In this document: positions 15,537 to 23,933 of the stretch, one piece after another
Position numbering within the stretch: position 1 is the first letter of the stretch
How the letters are laid out: each line of letters starts with the position of its first letter
Source: Hafnia paralvei ATCC 29927
GTDB taxonomy: Bacteria; Pseudomonadota; Gammaproteobacteria; Enterobacterales; Enterobacteriaceae
Assembly (NCBI RefSeq): GCF_001655005.1
Contig: NZ_LXET01000044.1
Span: 62,001 to 126,000, forward strand
Reading direction: 5' to 3'
DNA length: 64,000 nucleotides
The notes under the pieces: generated by a model
Database searches by the model: none
Told to the model about the DNA's origin: nothing
The model's input: only the letters and a program-made list of their open reading frames with translations
Made by a program: the position numbers and the translations under genes

Positions 15537-17231
15537 TTAAAAATCTGATGCCTTGGCGGGCAGCTTGCAGGCTCCCGCCTCTGGCACCAGACGAATATCT
15601 ACCCGACGATTAGCCGCTCGGCCCGCGTCGGTTTCATTACTGGCAATGGGCTGGCTGGCGCCGTAGCCTTGCACTGCAAAACAGGTCACCGGAATATCCC
15701 CCATGCTGCGCATCCAATCGCGCACCGCCTCGGCTCGCGCCTGAGATAACGCCAGATTGCGCTGGGCATTGCCGGTAGCGTCTGTGTGCCCAGCAATCAC
15801 GATCAGCCAGCCCGGCTGGGCTTTTATATCCACCAGCGCCGTTACCAGCACTTTGGTCGAACCTGATTTCAACTTCGCGCTATTGGTATCAAATAGAGAC
15901 AGGCTGTCTAAACGCACGGCCTTCGGTATAACGACCTTGGCTTTTTGTTCGACTTTCTCCGGCGGCGGAGGCACATAGGTGGCAATCGTCGTCAGTAGCG
16001 GTTGGCGCAAGCGCTCACCGGGGTACAGCCCGAGCCCCATCCGTAGCGGCACGCCCTGCCGATAGTGGTTATCCAACTGGATTTCGTCCTGAATCAAAAC
16101 ATCAACGGCCTGTTTTTTCGGGATAAAATCGGTCATACGAATAGCGTTATAGCGCTGAATATCATCACTGACCTGACGCAGTAACTGGCGGTTATGCCAT
16201 GCTGAACTCCCCAACGCAGCAATCGCGGCCAAGGTAAATAACCCAATACCGATCGCCTGTGCTCGATGCAGTGGCGTAAAACCAGACTGCTGCGGCAGCA
16301 AACGGAATAGCCTGTCTGGAAACGCTAACGTTGCCACTGACGCCGAACTCACGCCCACAACATCGGTTAACGTGGTTTTGCTTGCCAGCCATTGTTGCCA
16401 GAGCGAATGCTCCGCCATGCCTAAAGCGGAAACTGGGGATAACGCAACCGCAACGGGACGACAAGCCGCAGCCGAATGTTCTTGGCGTCTGCAGTGCGGT
16501 AAGACAAACTCAGACATCCACGCGCGCCAGCTTTTTACCGTTACCGCACACTGAAAGCGCTCAGCTTGCTGGGCTTCTCCCTCATCGCTGCGATGAGCTG
16601 CCAGCCAATCAATCAGCGAGCGCGGAGCGGAACGACCAATACCGACGCTGCACTCAGTTTCTCCCGCTACCCACTCGAACCAACACTCATCAGGAACATG
16701 AGATTTTGGCAGTGCCAAATAGCTGGTCAGCAGCACGGACGTCTCGCTGCCACACAGTTTGCTCACGCGGGATACCTGATAACAGAACTCGCGCATCTGC
16801 CCCGCCAATACCGCGGCATCAACCTGTTGCTGGGGATTAATCACTCGCATTACGCTGATTTGCTCGCTCCAGCCCGCGCGTTGTGCCAGTACAGAGTCCA
16901 CAAAATCGGCTAACCGTAGATCTACGGGTAAACGTAAATAACAGCCTCGCGGCGTTTCGCGCATTTGCGTGGAACCAAACAGCGCATCAAGGTTATCGCC
17001 ACACACCACCACCACCGGATGCCGAAAGTGTTCAGGCGGCAAATCGGTTAACACGTCAAGCACATGGACATCAATACTCGCCGCACGCTTCCATCCGACT
17101 GCCACGATCAGTAACACCACCACAATAGTGATAATCAGCCCTAACAGCGTGAGCGGTAGCCAAAATAGACACAGTAACAGCGCGAGCAATCCGCCCCATG
17201 CCCAAAGGGCGCGCTTGTAGGTGGTACTCAT
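15537..17231 (-). CDS. tagL: TagL-like T6SS peptidoglycan-anchoring protein (OmpA/MotB domain)
   Basis: Anchors the T6SS membrane complex to the cell wall. The 564-residue protein has two N-terminal membrane helices (about 9-47) and a roughly 275-residue cytoplasmic region. A third helix follows at about 325-345, then a periplasmic OmpA/MotB peptidoglycan-binding domain at about 440-550 (AGHTDATGN, LSQARAEAVRDWM, GYGASQPIASN, AANRRVDIRL). This three-helix layout and the length match EAEC TagL. It lies between tssL and hcp, as in the EAEC Sci-1 cluster, 12 bases after tssL. Confidence 0.85.
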   Translation of the reverse strand: MSTTYKRALWAWGGLLALLLCLFWLPLTLLGLIITIVVVLLIVAVGWKRAASIDVHVLDVLTDLPPEHFRHPVVVVCGDNLDALFGSTQMRETPRGCYLRLPVDLRLADFVDSVLAQRAGWSEQISVMRVINPQQQVDAAVLAGQMREFCYQVSRVSKLCGSETSVLLTSYLALPKSHVPDECWFEWVAGETECSVGIGRSAPRSLIDWLAAHRSDEGEAQQAERFQCAVTVKSWRAWMSEFVLPHCRRQEHSAAACRPVAVALSPVSALGMAEHSLWQQWLASKTTLTDVVGVSSASVATLAFPDRLFRLLPQQSGFTPLHRAQAIGIGLFTLAAIAALGSSAWHNRQLLRQVSDDIQRYNAIRMTDFIPKKQAVDVLIQDEIQLDNHYRQGVPLRMGLGLYPGERLRQPLLTTIATYVPPPPEKVEQKAKVVIPKAVRLDSLSLFDTNSAKLKSGSTKVLVTALVDIKAQPGWLIVIAGHTDATGNAQRNLALSQARAEAVRDWMRSMGDIPVTCFAVQGYGASQPIASNETDAGRAANRRVDIRLVPEAGACKLPAKASDF

Positions 17232-17243
17232 GTCATCAATCCC

Positions 17244-17903
17244 TTATGGCTTACTGGGTAACAGCGTCGTGACCAGCGCCGTTAGATAACTGTGGAATCC
17301 CCACCAAACAGCGGCCAAAACCACCACAGCCGCAGCAACGTGAACCCAACGCGAATGCAGCCAGCGGTAGCGACGCGAAGCGGCGGCATTGACCAGCAGC
17401 GGCGCGCTTTGATCCACATCCAGCGGTTTGACGCGCTGGCTCAGTTCAGCCACCAGTTGTTGGCGCTCAGGTGTCTCGTTTTCGCCATACCGTCCACGGA
17501 ACCCGAGCATCAGCACACGATGAAAACAGGTCAGCACCGCCATATTGGGCGAGGGTTCACGTAGTACCTCTCGCATGCGTTCATACAGCAACTCCCCTGC
17601 CTGCAAGGTGTGGAAAAAATGCGCCTGAAGCGGCATAGCGTGCCACGCCGAATAACCATCGTCCTGAGGTCGTCCTAACACCGTTTCATCCAACAACGCA
17701 CACTGTGCATAGCGAATGTGGTCAATCGCGTTTTGATGCATACCTGCGTCTTTCAGTACCTGCTGGGTGTGTTCAATGCTCTTGGTGCAGTGCTGCCATA
17801 AGCTTTGCCCGTGCTCTACAGGGACACCTTGCCGCAGTTGAACCACCAGCAACCAGGTGTCTTGTAGCAATTCGTCTATATCAATGACTGTCTCTTTACT
17901 CAT
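17244..17903 (-). CDS. tssL: TssL (DotU/IcmH family) T6SS membrane protein
   Basis: Inner-membrane partner of TssM in the T6SS membrane complex, and contact point for the baseplate. The 219 residues form a cytoplasmic hook-like DotU domain (conserved YAQCALLDETVLGRP, AHFFHTLQAGELLYERM and MLGFRGRYGE) and one C-terminal membrane helix (about 186-210). This is the short form without a peptidoglycan-binding domain; TagL encoded next door supplies that function. The ATG overlaps the tssK stop by 4 bases, so the two are translationally coupled. No anomalies are seen. Confidence 0.95.
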   Translation of the reverse strand: MSKETVIDIDELLQDTWLLVVQLRQGVPVEHGQSLWQHCTKSIEHTQQVLKDAGMHQNAIDHIRYAQCALLDETVLGRPQDDGYSAWHAMPLQAHFFHTLQAGELLYERMREVLREPSPNMAVLTCFHRVLMLGFRGRYGENETPERQQLVAELSQRVKPLDVDQSAPLLVNAAASRRYRWLHSRWVHVAAAVVVLAAVWWGFHSYLTALVTTLLPSKP

Positions 17904-19249
17904 GCTCTCAGCACCGCATACAGTTCAAGTTGCACATCAGACAACGTTCCCGGCACGTAGAACGCACAAGACCCCGACGCCAGCATCGCCGTCGCCGTTG
18001 GATGGTTGAGATCCAATGCGAAATACTGATTTTCCAAACGCAGCGGTATGGCGGCAGGTACATGGCTGAGTGGGATCAGCGGAACGCCGTTTAAGGCAAC
18101 GTTAATCAGGTTATTGACGTCGTCAGGCGCACCGACTTTGCACAACAGCGGGAACTGGGTTTGAAGCAGGTGAGCCGGTAGCGCGGAGCGAACTGAAAGA
18201 TAGAAATCTGCCTCTTCGCGCAGACGTGGGTCGTTCAATGCAGCCTGCCACTGATTTGGACGGACTTTTTCCAGCTCAAGCGTAATGACACGCGACGGTA
18301 GACTCGCTTCGAGCAAGGTGCTAATCAGGCTGAATAGTGGCGGGAATACCGCGCCTAAACGCGCGTGGTCATAGGCAGGAATAGCGTCCATGTCATGTTC
18401 GAGGGAAAATGTCAGCAGTGCGCCCGCAAGCTTCACCAGTTCGCGATACACCAGCTCCGGATGCAGGGCTGGATGAGCCAGAAAATCATTCAGCACCGGT
18501 TCATAGCTATTCAGCGCATTGAGCAGCCAAAACAGCGATACATCAGCTACAGCAAAATCGGCCATGCGCTGATTACTTTCTCGGCGCATTCCCATCAGGC
18601 GAGTACGTTTAGCGTGGAGCTGAGTCAGCAAACGATCCAGATAGCTAATCAGTGCGGCATGTGCGCCAAACTGCAACAGCGGCGGTACGAACTGCGGATC
18701 AATGCCCCATACGCCTTGAACATCACGCACTAAACGCACCGCAGGACACGTGAGATAATCGCCGTTTTCATCGCCATCCAAGCGCAGCGTAAGCGCATAG
18801 CGGGCTACAGCCATCGACTCAGTATCGTTACCCAAAATATCCTGCACTGAGGCCCAGTCCTGACGATAGCGAATCGGGCGATCGGCTTTGGCATCCGTTG
18901 GCAGGCAGTTGCCGCCGTTGGCGTGCTCAAGCGGCAGTGCCAGCAGCAGCGTGGCACTCTGTGCCGTCGCCGGCAGCACCTGCGTCAAATCCAGCGCAGG
19001 TGGCAACACGTCTGCCCTTTCGGTATCCAGCAGCGTACCGTCCTGAAAGCGGACGCAAATGCGATCCGCTTTCAGTTTGCCCAACCGTAATGCGTCCTTG
19101 TCAAACTCAGCCGTCATGATCCCCCAAGGGTGGACCAACGCTAGGCGTGCAATACACTCATTGGTGTACGCTTCCCAGCGAGCCTGCTGTTGGAACTGCT
19201 GCGGAGACAACAATGTCCCGGCAGCCCATAACGGACGGTCAATTTTCAT
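17900..19249 (-). CDS. tssK: TssK T6SS baseplate protein
   Basis: Baseplate component linking the TssFG wedge to the membrane complex. The 449-residue protein begins MKIDRPLWAAGTLLSPQQFQQQ, a characteristic TssK start, and carries the family's LNSYEPVLNDFLAHPALHPELVYRELVKLAGAL-type segment in the middle (about residues 250-290) and a beta-rich C-terminal domain. I chose the ATG at 19249, with GGA 8 bases upstream; a TTG two codons earlier is the only longer option. It starts 17 bases after tssC and overlaps tssL. Confidence 0.95.
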   Translation of the reverse strand: MKIDRPLWAAGTLLSPQQFQQQARWEAYTNECIARLALVHPWGIMTAEFDKDALRLGKLKADRICVRFQDGTLLDTERADVLPPALDLTQVLPATAQSATLLLALPLEHANGGNCLPTDAKADRPIRYRQDWASVQDILGNDTESMAVARYALTLRLDGDENGDYLTCPAVRLVRDVQGVWGIDPQFVPPLLQFGAHAALISYLDRLLTQLHAKRTRLMGMRRESNQRMADFAVADVSLFWLLNALNSYEPVLNDFLAHPALHPELVYRELVKLAGALLTFSLEHDMDAIPAYDHARLGAVFPPLFSLISTLLEASLPSRVITLELEKVRPNQWQAALNDPRLREEADFYLSVRSALPAHLLQTQFPLLCKVGAPDDVNNLINVALNGVPLIPLSHVPAAIPLRLENQYFALDLNHPTATAMLASGSCAFYVPGTLSDVQLELYAVLRA

Positions 19250-19266
19250 CTTCAAATCCGTCCCGA

Positions 19267-20814
19267 TTAAGCTTTGGCTTTAGGCATCTGCGAAACCAGA
19301 GACAGATTCACATCCATTCCTTCAACTTGGAAATGCGGTACGGCAAACAGCTTCACGCGGAAGAAACCTGGGTTATCTTCGATATCTTCAACGGTTACCT
19401 TGGCGTCACGCAGCGGGTGCGAAGCCTGCAAGTCATCTGCGGGATCGGTCATTTCCGTGACCAAACCACGGATCCAGTTGTTCAACTCCAATTCAAGTAA
19501 ACGACGATCTTTGGTGGTGCCGATGTTTTCGCGCTGGATCAGTTTCAGGTAATGAGCAATACGCGAAAGGAGGAAGATGTATGGCAAACGCGCATTAATA
19601 CGGCTATTGGCCGTTGCGTCGTGCGTTTCATACAGCGCCGGTTTTTGCGTAGAGTTGGCAGAGAAGAAGCACGCATAATCACGGTTTTTGTAATAAGAGA
19701 GTGGGATAAAGCCCAGATTAGCGAATTCAAATTCGCGAGTTTCCGGGATCATCACCTCTGATGGGATTTTGACCTGATTACCCGTCCCTAAATCGTACAG
19801 GTGGATAGGTAAATCGGTGACAGCGCCGCCCGCCTGCGGCCCGCGGATCTGCACGCACCAGCCGTTGTTGATAAAACTTTTCACCATGTTGGCTGCAAAG
19901 GCAAACGAAGCGTTAGTCCACAGATATTTCTCGTGATCCGGCCCTTTGACTTCTTCTACGTAGTTAAAACTGCGAACGGGAATAGTATCTGGGCCATAGG
20001 GCAAACGACCTAACACCCGCGGCATCGTTAAGCCGATGTAGCGTGCATCGTCGCTTTCACGGAAAGATTTCCACTTCAGATACTCTGCACGGTCAAAGTA
20101 ATTGCCAATATCTTTAATGGCAGCCACTTCTTCCATGGTGTTTTTGCCAAAGAACGCGGGGCCTACGGAACCGATAAACGGCATATGTGCCGCGGCGGCC
20201 ACTTTTGAGATGTTGCGTAGCAGAGCAATATCTTGCGGGCCACGGCCAAACTCGTAGTTAGAAATCGTTGCCGCAATAGGCTCACCGCCTGGGGTATCAT
20301 ATTCCTGAATGTAGGTATGAGAATAAAGGCCGCTTTGCGCAATTTCTGGCGCATCTTCGAAATCCTGTGCCAGATGATCTTTGCTCACATCTAACAGTTC
20401 AATACGCACATTTTGGCGGAAATCAGTTTGGTCAATCAGTGACTTAACACCGCGCCATGTGGATTCCACGCGTTGAAAATCTGGATGATGCATCACCGCA
20501 TCTAATTGGCTGCTAATTTGGGCATCAAGCGCTGCAATGTGGCCATCCAGCAAGGTTTTATCCAGCTTTTCCACTTTTTGAGCAGACTGTTTGAGCAAGT
20601 CTAAAAATACGCTTACGGCAGCGGTCACTCGCTCATCAGCAGAGGCTTCTGCGAGGCCTTCATTGTTTTGGAAGGTTTCGATATCGGTCATTGAAGAGAC
20701 CGGATTGAGATTAATTTTCTCAAACAACGACGCGTAAACGCCCTGCATGATTGGTGCTTCGTGTTCCAACACAGCGGTAGCATTACCCTGTGCTTTGTTT
20801 TCCTGTACAGACAT
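19267..20814 (-). CDS. tssC: TssC/VipB large sheath protein
   Basis: Large subunit of the contractile T6SS sheath, which pairs with TssB. The 515-residue protein has the family motifs ESTWRGVKSLIDQTDF, YEFGRGPQDIALLRNISKVAAAAHMPFIG, RYIGLTMPRVLGRLPYG and the C-terminal ILLSRIAHYLKLIQRENIGTTK region needed for sheath contraction. The ATG at 20814 (MSVQENKAQ) has AAGGAA 7 bases upstream; another ATG two codons earlier is less well spaced. It follows tssB after 31 bases, with the usual order and orientation. Confidence 0.97.
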   Translation of the reverse strand: MSVQENKAQGNATAVLEHEAPIMQGVYASLFEKINLNPVSSMTDIETFQNNEGLAEASADERVTAAVSVFLDLLKQSAQKVEKLDKTLLDGHIAALDAQISSQLDAVMHHPDFQRVESTWRGVKSLIDQTDFRQNVRIELLDVSKDHLAQDFEDAPEIAQSGLYSHTYIQEYDTPGGEPIAATISNYEFGRGPQDIALLRNISKVAAAAHMPFIGSVGPAFFGKNTMEEVAAIKDIGNYFDRAEYLKWKSFRESDDARYIGLTMPRVLGRLPYGPDTIPVRSFNYVEEVKGPDHEKYLWTNASFAFAANMVKSFINNGWCVQIRGPQAGGAVTDLPIHLYDLGTGNQVKIPSEVMIPETREFEFANLGFIPLSYYKNRDYACFFSANSTQKPALYETHDATANSRINARLPYIFLLSRIAHYLKLIQRENIGTTKDRRLLELELNNWIRGLVTEMTDPADDLQASHPLRDAKVTVEDIEDNPGFFRVKLFAVPHFQVEGMDVNLSLVSQMPKAKA

Positions 20815-20845
20815 CAGCATTTCCTTCTCTTATCCAAACCAGTCA

Positions 20846-21346
20846 TTAACAATCTTTTGGCGCCAGTGCCGCCAGTTCCGTACGAAGTTCATCGCTCAGC
20901 GCATCATCTTTGAGGATGTTTTCGAGTTCACGGCGGAAAGTCGCGTTATCCAGTAGGTTAGATTTGAGATCGCGCAACAGGTTACGCATGGCGAGAAGAG
21001 CACGTAGCTGAGGAATTTGGCGTGCAACCTGTTCAGGCTCGAAATCTTTCATGTCATTGAAAGTGAGAGACACTGCGGTATCTGTGCCATCTGCCGCTAA
21101 AGTATCAGGGACAGCCATTTTAATACTTGGCTGGAATTCACTGAGTACGCTGTTGAAGTTGTTTTTATTAATATCGATTTTGCTGCGTTCTGAAAGTGGA
21201 CGTTGTTCTGTACCGTTGCTGTAATCGCCCATTACCAGTAATTTCAGAGGTAATTCAACTTTTTTCTGCGCCCCACCTGTATGTAAATCCAATTTGATAT
21301 TTACACGAGCCTTGGGTACTTCATTTTGGAAACTTGATGAAGCCAT
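20846..21346 (-). CDS. tssB: TssB/VipA small sheath protein
   Basis: Small subunit of the T6SS contractile sheath. The 166-residue protein has ARVNIKLDLHTGGAQKKVELPLKLLVMGDYS near the start, then MKDFEPEQVARQIPQLRALLAMRNLLRDLKSNL, the helix that binds ClpV and TssC. It is the first gene of the operon and faces the 1.2 kb intergenic region, so the main T6SS promoter should lie just right of 21346. No sigma-54 element is evident there. Confidence 0.97.
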   Translation of the reverse strand: MASSSFQNEVPKARVNIKLDLHTGGAQKKVELPLKLLVMGDYSNGTEQRPLSERSKIDINKNNFNSVLSEFQPSIKMAVPDTLAADGTDTAVSLTFNDMKDFEPEQVARQIPQLRALLAMRNLLRDLKSNLLDNATFRRELENILKDDALSDELRTELAALAPKDC

Positions 21347-22302
21347 TTACTGTCCCTTACAACTGAAAATTAAGGATAACTGCCAGTCGTGACAAACATT
21401 CCCTACCTAAAATTAAAGCACCGCAGACAGGTGGATTAATTACGAATAAACGGCGTAGTAAAAACGTTCATCGATTGGCGCTATTTGGTCTATCTCTGTG
21501 TTTATTTAAACAATAAGGAAAGGTGAGTACGCAATATACTCAGACACGAGTCTAAGAACATTTAGGCATAATTAAGAAATCCTTAACTGTTACAAAATGT
21601 AACCTGACAGACAATTTGTGATCAAGATCATCCATTTGAAATATAAGAAATTTCTTTAAAAACAAAACCACAATCCTTGTAGGTCAATGGGTTGAGTCAC
21701 AAGCTACATTAATGATTTCAGTAATAACTCCGAAGGAAAAATCAGATATTTCCAGTGCTCGATTTAATAGAGAAATGACATTTCCCACGTACTAAGACAG
21801 CGTTTATGTGAATAAAGCGCAAACCTAATATACAAATAACCGATGAATCACAATCATTCACCAAGGGCATATAGCGTGACTAATTCATCCATATAAGTGC
21901 CGTATTTTCAAAACCAAAACCACCGCTAAGCATCACTAGCAGCGGCAAAATACATGTTAAAAATAGGATTTATGCCAAGATTGAATCTATATGGAAAGAT
22001 TAAACACCATTGAGATTAGGTCTATCCTAAAACGAGGGCAAGAGTCTATAGGAAGTCATAAAATTCAGAACAACCCAAAATACCCCCTTAAAAATAAAAG
22101 ATAAAAAACAGACTTATATATTATTTAATACTTCTAAGTTGATATATCTTTCTTTTAAGTAAATAAAATTCATTAAAATAAAGAATAATAAATGGAATTT
22201 ATGAAGGACGAAGCAAGGCTTCTTTGGTGTTTGTCTGTGCGGCTAAATCGGAGTGCAAACTAGGCATGACAAGGCCGTAAACAGGATTTCAGAGGGGAAG
22301 AT

Positions 22303-22332
22303 TTGAAAGATTCACGTTAGTAATGCTACTAT
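22303..22332 (+). promoter_or_regulatory. Predicted sigma-70 promoter of the sRNA-like unit
   Basis: TTGAAA (22303-22308) and TACTAT (22327-22332) are spaced by 18 bases. The expected transcription start, near 22339, is just before a stable hairpin. Confidence 0.5.
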
Positions 22333-22338
22333 AAGGCT

Positions 22339-22432
22339 CCTCTGGACAGTGGTCTCTGAAAACGCACTGCCCAGAGTTTTTCCCTGGTGTTGGCTGAATT
22401 GGCTACCTGACTCTCGTGGTCAGGTTTTTTTT
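22339..22432 (+). ncRNA. Candidate small RNA or attenuator upstream of the luxR homologue
   Basis: A stretch of about 94 bases after a predicted promoter. It begins with a stem CTCTGG-a-CAGTG / CACTG-c-CCAGAG (22340-22376) followed by five Ts. A single-stranded stretch (CCCTGGTGTTGGCTGAATTGG) follows, and then a second hairpin with eight Ts. The form (5' stem, unpaired middle, intrinsic terminator) is that of a Hfq-type sRNA. It could instead be a double attenuator in the luxR leader, since it points toward luxR and ends 130 bases before it. In Pantoea stewartii a putative sRNA gene, esaS, lies just upstream of esaR; this position is comparable. I see no sequence identity I can name. Confidence 0.5.
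22405..22432 (+). terminator. Intrinsic terminator of the sRNA-like unit
   Basis: ACCTGAC, a 7-base loop, GTCAGGT, then a run of eight T's in total. A strong Rho-independent terminator with no protein gene just before it. Confidence 0.8.
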
Positions 22433-22482
22433 ATCTTCAACTCACGGGACAATTATAAGTGTGTAGACAGATTCCGTAAGTT

Positions 22483-22518
22483 GTACTTAAGTACTGTACT
22501 CACCCTGTACTTAAGTAC
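22483..22518 (+). promoter_or_regulatory. Twin lux-box-like palindromes upstream of the luxR homologue
   Basis: The perfect 12-base palindrome GTACTTAAGTAC occurs twice, at 22483-22494 and 22507-22518, centred 24 bases apart. The second lies in CCTGTACTTAAGTACACC, close to the known EsaR box (CCTGTACTATAGTGCAGG). They end 43 bases before the start codon of the regulator, so autoregulation by this EsaR-type protein is likely. The luxR promoter probably overlaps them. Confidence 0.65.
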
Positions 22519-22561
22519 ACCGCTGCCGCCGAGACTGTAGAACAAACTTCAGGGATGCCAT

Positions 22562-23302
22562 ATGTTTTCTATTTTCAATAAAAATCAGATAATAACGGAA
22601 ACGCTTCGTGATTATATCGATAGAAAACTGTCCCAGTTTGGTAGCCCTGAGTACGCTTACACCGTCGTCAATAAGAAAAACCCGTCAAAACTGCTTATCA
22701 TCTCAAGCTATCCTGATGAATGGGTAAACCTGTACATTGCGAATAACCTGCAGCACATTGACCCGGTGATCCTGACCGCGTTTAAACGCACGTCCCCTTT
22801 CGTGTGGGATGAGAACATCACGTTGATGTCTGACCTCAAGGTCTCAAAGATTTTCTCTTTATCCAAGAAATACAACATCGCCAACGGCTATACTTTCGTC
22901 CTGCACGATCATCTCAACAATCTGGCACTACTATCATTAATTATTGATAGCAATATGAAAGCGAATCTGGAAGAGCAGTTCTCTTCAGAGAAAGGCAACT
23001 TACAGATGTTACTCATTGAGATTAATGAGCAAATGTATCGGCTCGTGCAGTCAGTTTCGGAAGATAAGGATGGTTCAGAGATGGGCGTAAGCAAAGCAAC
23101 GTTTACAGCCAGAGAACATGAAGTACTTTACTGGGCGAGTATGGGGAAAACTTACGCGGAGATCGCCACAATCATTGGTATTTCAGTAAGAACGGTTAAA
23201 TTTCACATGGGCAACGTGGTAAGTAAATTGGGTGTGAGTAACGCCCGTCAGGCGATCAGGCTGGGCGTTGAACTCGAACTGATTACACCAATGCAGTCTT
23301 AA
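22562..23302 (+). CDS. EsaR-type LuxR quorum-sensing regulator
   Basis: A 246-residue LuxR-family regulator closely similar to EsaR of Pantoea stewartii; in Hafnia the gene is often called halR. The N-terminal domain binds acyl-homoserine lactone (Trp54, Tyr58, Asp67 with Pro68, Trp82), and the C-terminal GerE helix-turn-helix (about 178-235: FTAREHEVLYWASMGKTYAEI and VRTVKFHMGNVV) binds DNA. EsaR-type proteins bind DNA and repress or activate when the signal is absent, and release it when the signal is present; this is family knowledge. An AGGGA site lies 7 bases before the ATG. It is convergent with the synthase gene and their 3' ends overlap by 20 bases. Two lux-box-like palindromes upstream point to autoregulation. 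Confidence 0.93.
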   Translation: MFSIFNKNQIITETLRDYIDRKLSQFGSPEYAYTVVNKKNPSKLLIISSYPDEWVNLYIANNLQHIDPVILTAFKRTSPFVWDENITLMSDLKVSKIFSLSKKYNIANGYTFVLHDHLNNLALLSLIIDSNMKANLEEQFSSEKGNLQMLLIEINEQMYRLVQSVSEDKDGSEMGVSKATFTAREHEVLYWASMGKTYAEIATIIGISVRTVKFHMGNVVSKLGVSNARQAIRLGVELELITPMQS

Positions 23303-23933
23303 TTACCGCCACTGACATCGGCCAGTGCTCAAATTCAGGCAGTGAACAACCTTCAAATGCATTAATTTTTGTCGCCATTTTCGCCTGACTATCAGAGTCC
23401 GTAGGCAAATAGAGAAGATAAATCCTTTCCTCCTCACTCAAATATGCCTCTTTAAGTACCCTCACCTGCCAGCCACTACGCTTTAGTATTGTCAGCATAG
23501 CGCGGCTAACAATCGTATAAATGCCGTTTAAGTTATATTGACGAGCGTAGTTGATCATCGCCAGAAAAAGAACCTGACTAACAGGATATCTCTCCCCCAG
23601 CAAATCTCGAGCGCGACTTTTGTCGACAAAGAATCGGCTTGATTCCACTTCACCGGCTGGCAATGAGACATCATGAAAACAAGAGTGGAAGGTATGAGTA
23701 ATCATATTTGGCAGTTCGAGCGGCACAAAACGAACACTGCAAATCAACTGCCCTTCATACAGACCCAAGATATAGCGCGTGTTTGGATTATCAAACTCAT
23801 CAAACTCCATACCGCGGTTGCAAACGACATCCCAACCTAGTCGATCGCTGAAAGTTTTTTTTCTCAGTCGATAAAGTTCATCCGAACGCACTCCATTTAG
23901 TTCATCATAACTGACATCAAATAGTTCAAGCAT
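23283..23933 (-). CDS. EsaI-type acyl-homoserine-lactone synthase
   Basis: A LuxI-family synthase (halI in Hafnia) that makes the AHL signal from S-adenosylmethionine and acyl-ACP. The 216 residues resemble EsaI along the full length. The invariant residues are all present: Arg24, Phe28, Trp34, Asp45, Asp48, Arg70-region (CSVRF) and Arg100 in ESSRFFVD. Thr140 (GIYTIVS) is the residue that in EsaI goes with a 3-oxo-acyl product, so 3-oxo-C6- or C8-HSL is a fair guess. The ATG follows AAGGTGATGGA. It is convergent with the regulator gene, overlapping by 20 bases. No clear lux box lies in its own promoter. Confidence 0.93.
   Translation of the reverse strand: MLELFDVSYDELNGVRSDELYRLRKKTFSDRLGWDVVCNRGMEFDEFDNPNTRYILGLYEGQLICSVRFVPLELPNMITHTFHSCFHDVSLPAGEVESSRFFVDKSRARDLLGERYPVSQVLFLAMINYARQYNLNGIYTIVSRAMLTILKRSGWQVRVLKEAYLSEEERIYLLYLPTDSDSQAKMATKINAFEGCSLPEFEHWPMSVAVIKTALV

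Larger units (their letters stand above)
21347..22561. other. 1.2 kb AT-rich intergenic region between T6SS and luxR
   Basis: No convincing protein gene is seen on either strand. The left part must hold the leftward T6SS promoter. A CRP-like site, TGTGATCAAGATCATC, lies at 21617-21632, about 270 bases before tssB. The stretch 22080-22200 is very AT-rich, as in H-NS-bound regions. The right end holds an sRNA-like unit and two lux-box-like palindromes listed separately. Confidence 0.6.

Noticed and set aside
21347..22300. Sigma-54 promoter for the T6SS operon
   Set aside because: Looked for TGGC-N8-TTGC upstream of tssB on the minus strand and found no convincing match.
22349..22540. 63-codon open frame upstream of luxR
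   Set aside because: It runs through two terminator-like hairpins and the lux-box-like palindromes, lacks a ribosome-binding site and has an odd composition.
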